64,000 nucleotides of DNA from Salinibacter grassmerensis (GTDB taxonomy: Bacteria; Bacteroidota; Rhodothermia; Rhodothermales; Salinibacteraceae), in assembly GCF_947077765.1 (NCBI RefSeq), contig NZ_CAMTTF010000003.1, positions 248,001 through 312,000 on the forward strand, given 5' to 3'. The notes under the pieces are model-generated. The model ran no database searches. It was not told where the DNA came from and saw nothing but the letters and a program-made list of their open reading frames with translations. Position 1 is the stretch's first letter; each line of letters begins with the position of its first letter. Of the stretch, positions 63,080-64,000 are shown one piece after another. The translations under genes were made by a program, and so were the position numbers.

Positions 63080-63637
63080 CTACCGGAAGACATCGTCGTG
63101 AAACAACATGACGTGGTGGCAGCGCACGCAGTCGACCGCGATGGGGCCCTGCCGATCCTGGGGCGTGCTGCCCGTCTCAAACTCTGTCCCCCCACACATC
63201 GGACACTCCACCTCGCCGGCATGCCCCCGAAGGTGCTTCAGAAGCCGGCTCAGATCCGGATCGATCATGTTTGGGGTTTCGTGGAGATTGCCCGCAATGC
63301 GCCACGGCCCGCCCTGAATCTTGTCCTCGAAGAGCCCGACTGTGGTGCCGTTTTCCCGCAGGAGGAAGTAGCCTCCCGTTTCCGACTCCCAGCGCACCAT
63401 CGCGACCGCCCCCTCCCCGTTCTGCAAGATGTCGCCGTCGAAGATCTGTTTCCCGTCGGGATCGGTCAGTCCAATGTGCTGCATGAGGCTCGTGTCCGGG
63501 GACTCCCGGCAGTGGAGCCGAGTCTTGCGGTGGAGGGCCCAGTCCGAGGAATCCTCGATCTTGAGCGACCAGACGGCGCTGTCATTAACATAAACCATTT
63601 CGTCTCCGTCCCACACACGAAATTCTGGAGCTGGCAT
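63080..63637 (-). CDS. YopX-family protein with C-terminal zinc ribbon
   Basis: This 185-residue protein starts MPAPEFRVWDGDEMVYVND, the YopX family opening, and continues QHIGLTDPDGKQIFDGDIL (residues ~53-71), the family's hallmark (TGLxDxxGxxIyEGDI). WRIAGNLHETPNM follows. The end holds a zinc knuckle C145-x2-C148 and C170-x2-C173, an addition that YopX proteins do not usually have. YopX is best known from phages (SPbeta). The start is ATG 63637; the longer upstream frame lacks family character. No other phage genes are nearby. Confidence 0.88.
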   Translation of the reverse strand: MPAPEFRVWDGDEMVYVNDSAVWSLKIEDSSDWALHRKTRLHCRESPDTSLMQHIGLTDPDGKQIFDGDILQNGEGAVAMVRWESETGGYFLLRENGTTVGLFEDKIQGGPWRIAGNLHETPNMIDPDLSRLLKHLRGHAGEVECPMCGGTEFETGSTPQDRQGPIAVDCVRCHHVMLFHDDVFR

Positions 63638-64000
63638 ATACCCTCGGGCGATTCCTGAAGCGATTGATTGTTCGAACGATAGCGCCCTGACTCTCTGGGG
63701 CGGACGCCGGTCCGTCCCCCCTTGGACGAATACCCCCATCATGATTTGGATGAGTCGCGGACTTTTCAACTTGATCCGTGTGGGGATTGGACGTGTCGGC
63801 AGTATCGACGTTGGACTCTGCGATCCATGGATTTGGAGACCGCGCGTTCTTGCACACCTTCCTTCTGCCACGTGCCCCGCTTCCTGTTTTTCCTCGTTGC
63901 CCCCTTCTTCTCCTGAGCCCGCTGGCCGTACGGGCCCAGCCCCGCCGAGCGGACCTCGTCGCTGACAGTCGAGCAGATCATGCAGAGGAGACGATCTAGA
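63638..64000. other. Right-edge region without a supported gene
   Basis: These 363 nt upstream of the YopX-type gene hold its presumed promoter. Plus-strand frames contain short hydrophobic stretches near 63880-63940 but stop at 63999 or earlier and show no family match. Nothing further can be supported before the window ends. Confidence 0.45.

Noticed and set aside
63778-63999. Signal-peptide-like frame at the right edge
   Set aside because: It stops at 63999, has a weak start context and no family match; the hydrophobic part is a chance effect of C/T-rich sequence.

Overview
The window looks like a stretch of chromosome from a GC-rich, moderately to extremely halophilic member of the Bacteroidota/Rhodothermota line, most like Salinibacter or a close relative. 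This is inferred from three things. Proteins are strikingly acidic (Asp/Glu-rich tails on S6, rsbV-like, HPPD and others). There is a full LPS-transport set and a menaquinone pathway. Several families are typical of Bacteroidetes-type envelopes (DUF5723 outer-membrane protein, YbbR, MacB/AttH-type cassettes). No rRNA, tRNA, CRISPR array, integrase or intact insertion sequence was recognised. About 56 protein genes are supported.

Left part (1-13.7 kb): a zinc-ribbon protein cut by the window edge; an HU/IHF-type nucleoid protein; an M1 metallopeptidase that appears fused to an outer-membrane beta-barrel; a DUF4174 secreted protein; a DadA-like FAD oxidoreductase; a YhdH/AcuI-type reductase; a TonB-like energy transducer; 4-hydroxyphenylpyruvate dioxygenase; DnaA with an unusually long linker; a Cys/Met-metabolism PLP enzyme; and a secreted amidohydrolase.

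Translation and envelope block (13.7-24.7 kb): prfA, rpsF, rpsR and rplI on the minus strand, with a ~300-nt leader before rpsF that holds several strong inverted repeats; glmS; then lptC, a very large lptA/OstA-like gene and lptB, which feed LPS to the outer membrane. Diverging from lptC is a partner-switching cassette: STAS antagonist, HATPase anti-sigma-like kinase, and response regulator-PP2C phosphatase.

Menaquinone block (25.4-34.1 kb): menF, menD, menA, menC and menE on the minus strand, with a histidine phosphatase upstream and a Tat-exported metallo-beta-lactamase-fold protein inserted on the opposite strand between menD and menA. menB and menH are not in the window.

Central block (34.1-49 kb): small membrane proteins, a DUF4230-like protein, a DMT transporter, a YbbR/CdaR-like protein, an aldehyde dehydrogenase, RNase III, an inositol-monophosphatase-family enzyme, an MBL hydrolase, a YhbY RNA-binding protein, a DUF89 phosphatase, an AI-2E-type permease, a DUF58 protein, and pyrR-pyrB.

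Right part (49-64 kb): a ~1 kb gene-poor stretch; a large lipoprotein followed by a DUF5723 outer-membrane protein; an ABC ATPase/FtsX permease/AttH-lipocalin cassette; an orphan HsdR_N nuclease-like protein; cysQ; a sugar nucleotidyltransferase; an aminotransferase; a guanine-deaminase-like enzyme; and a YopX-domain protein carrying a zinc ribbon. Many genes converge or diverge singly, and several convergent junctions carry inverted repeats that could act as bidirectional terminators.
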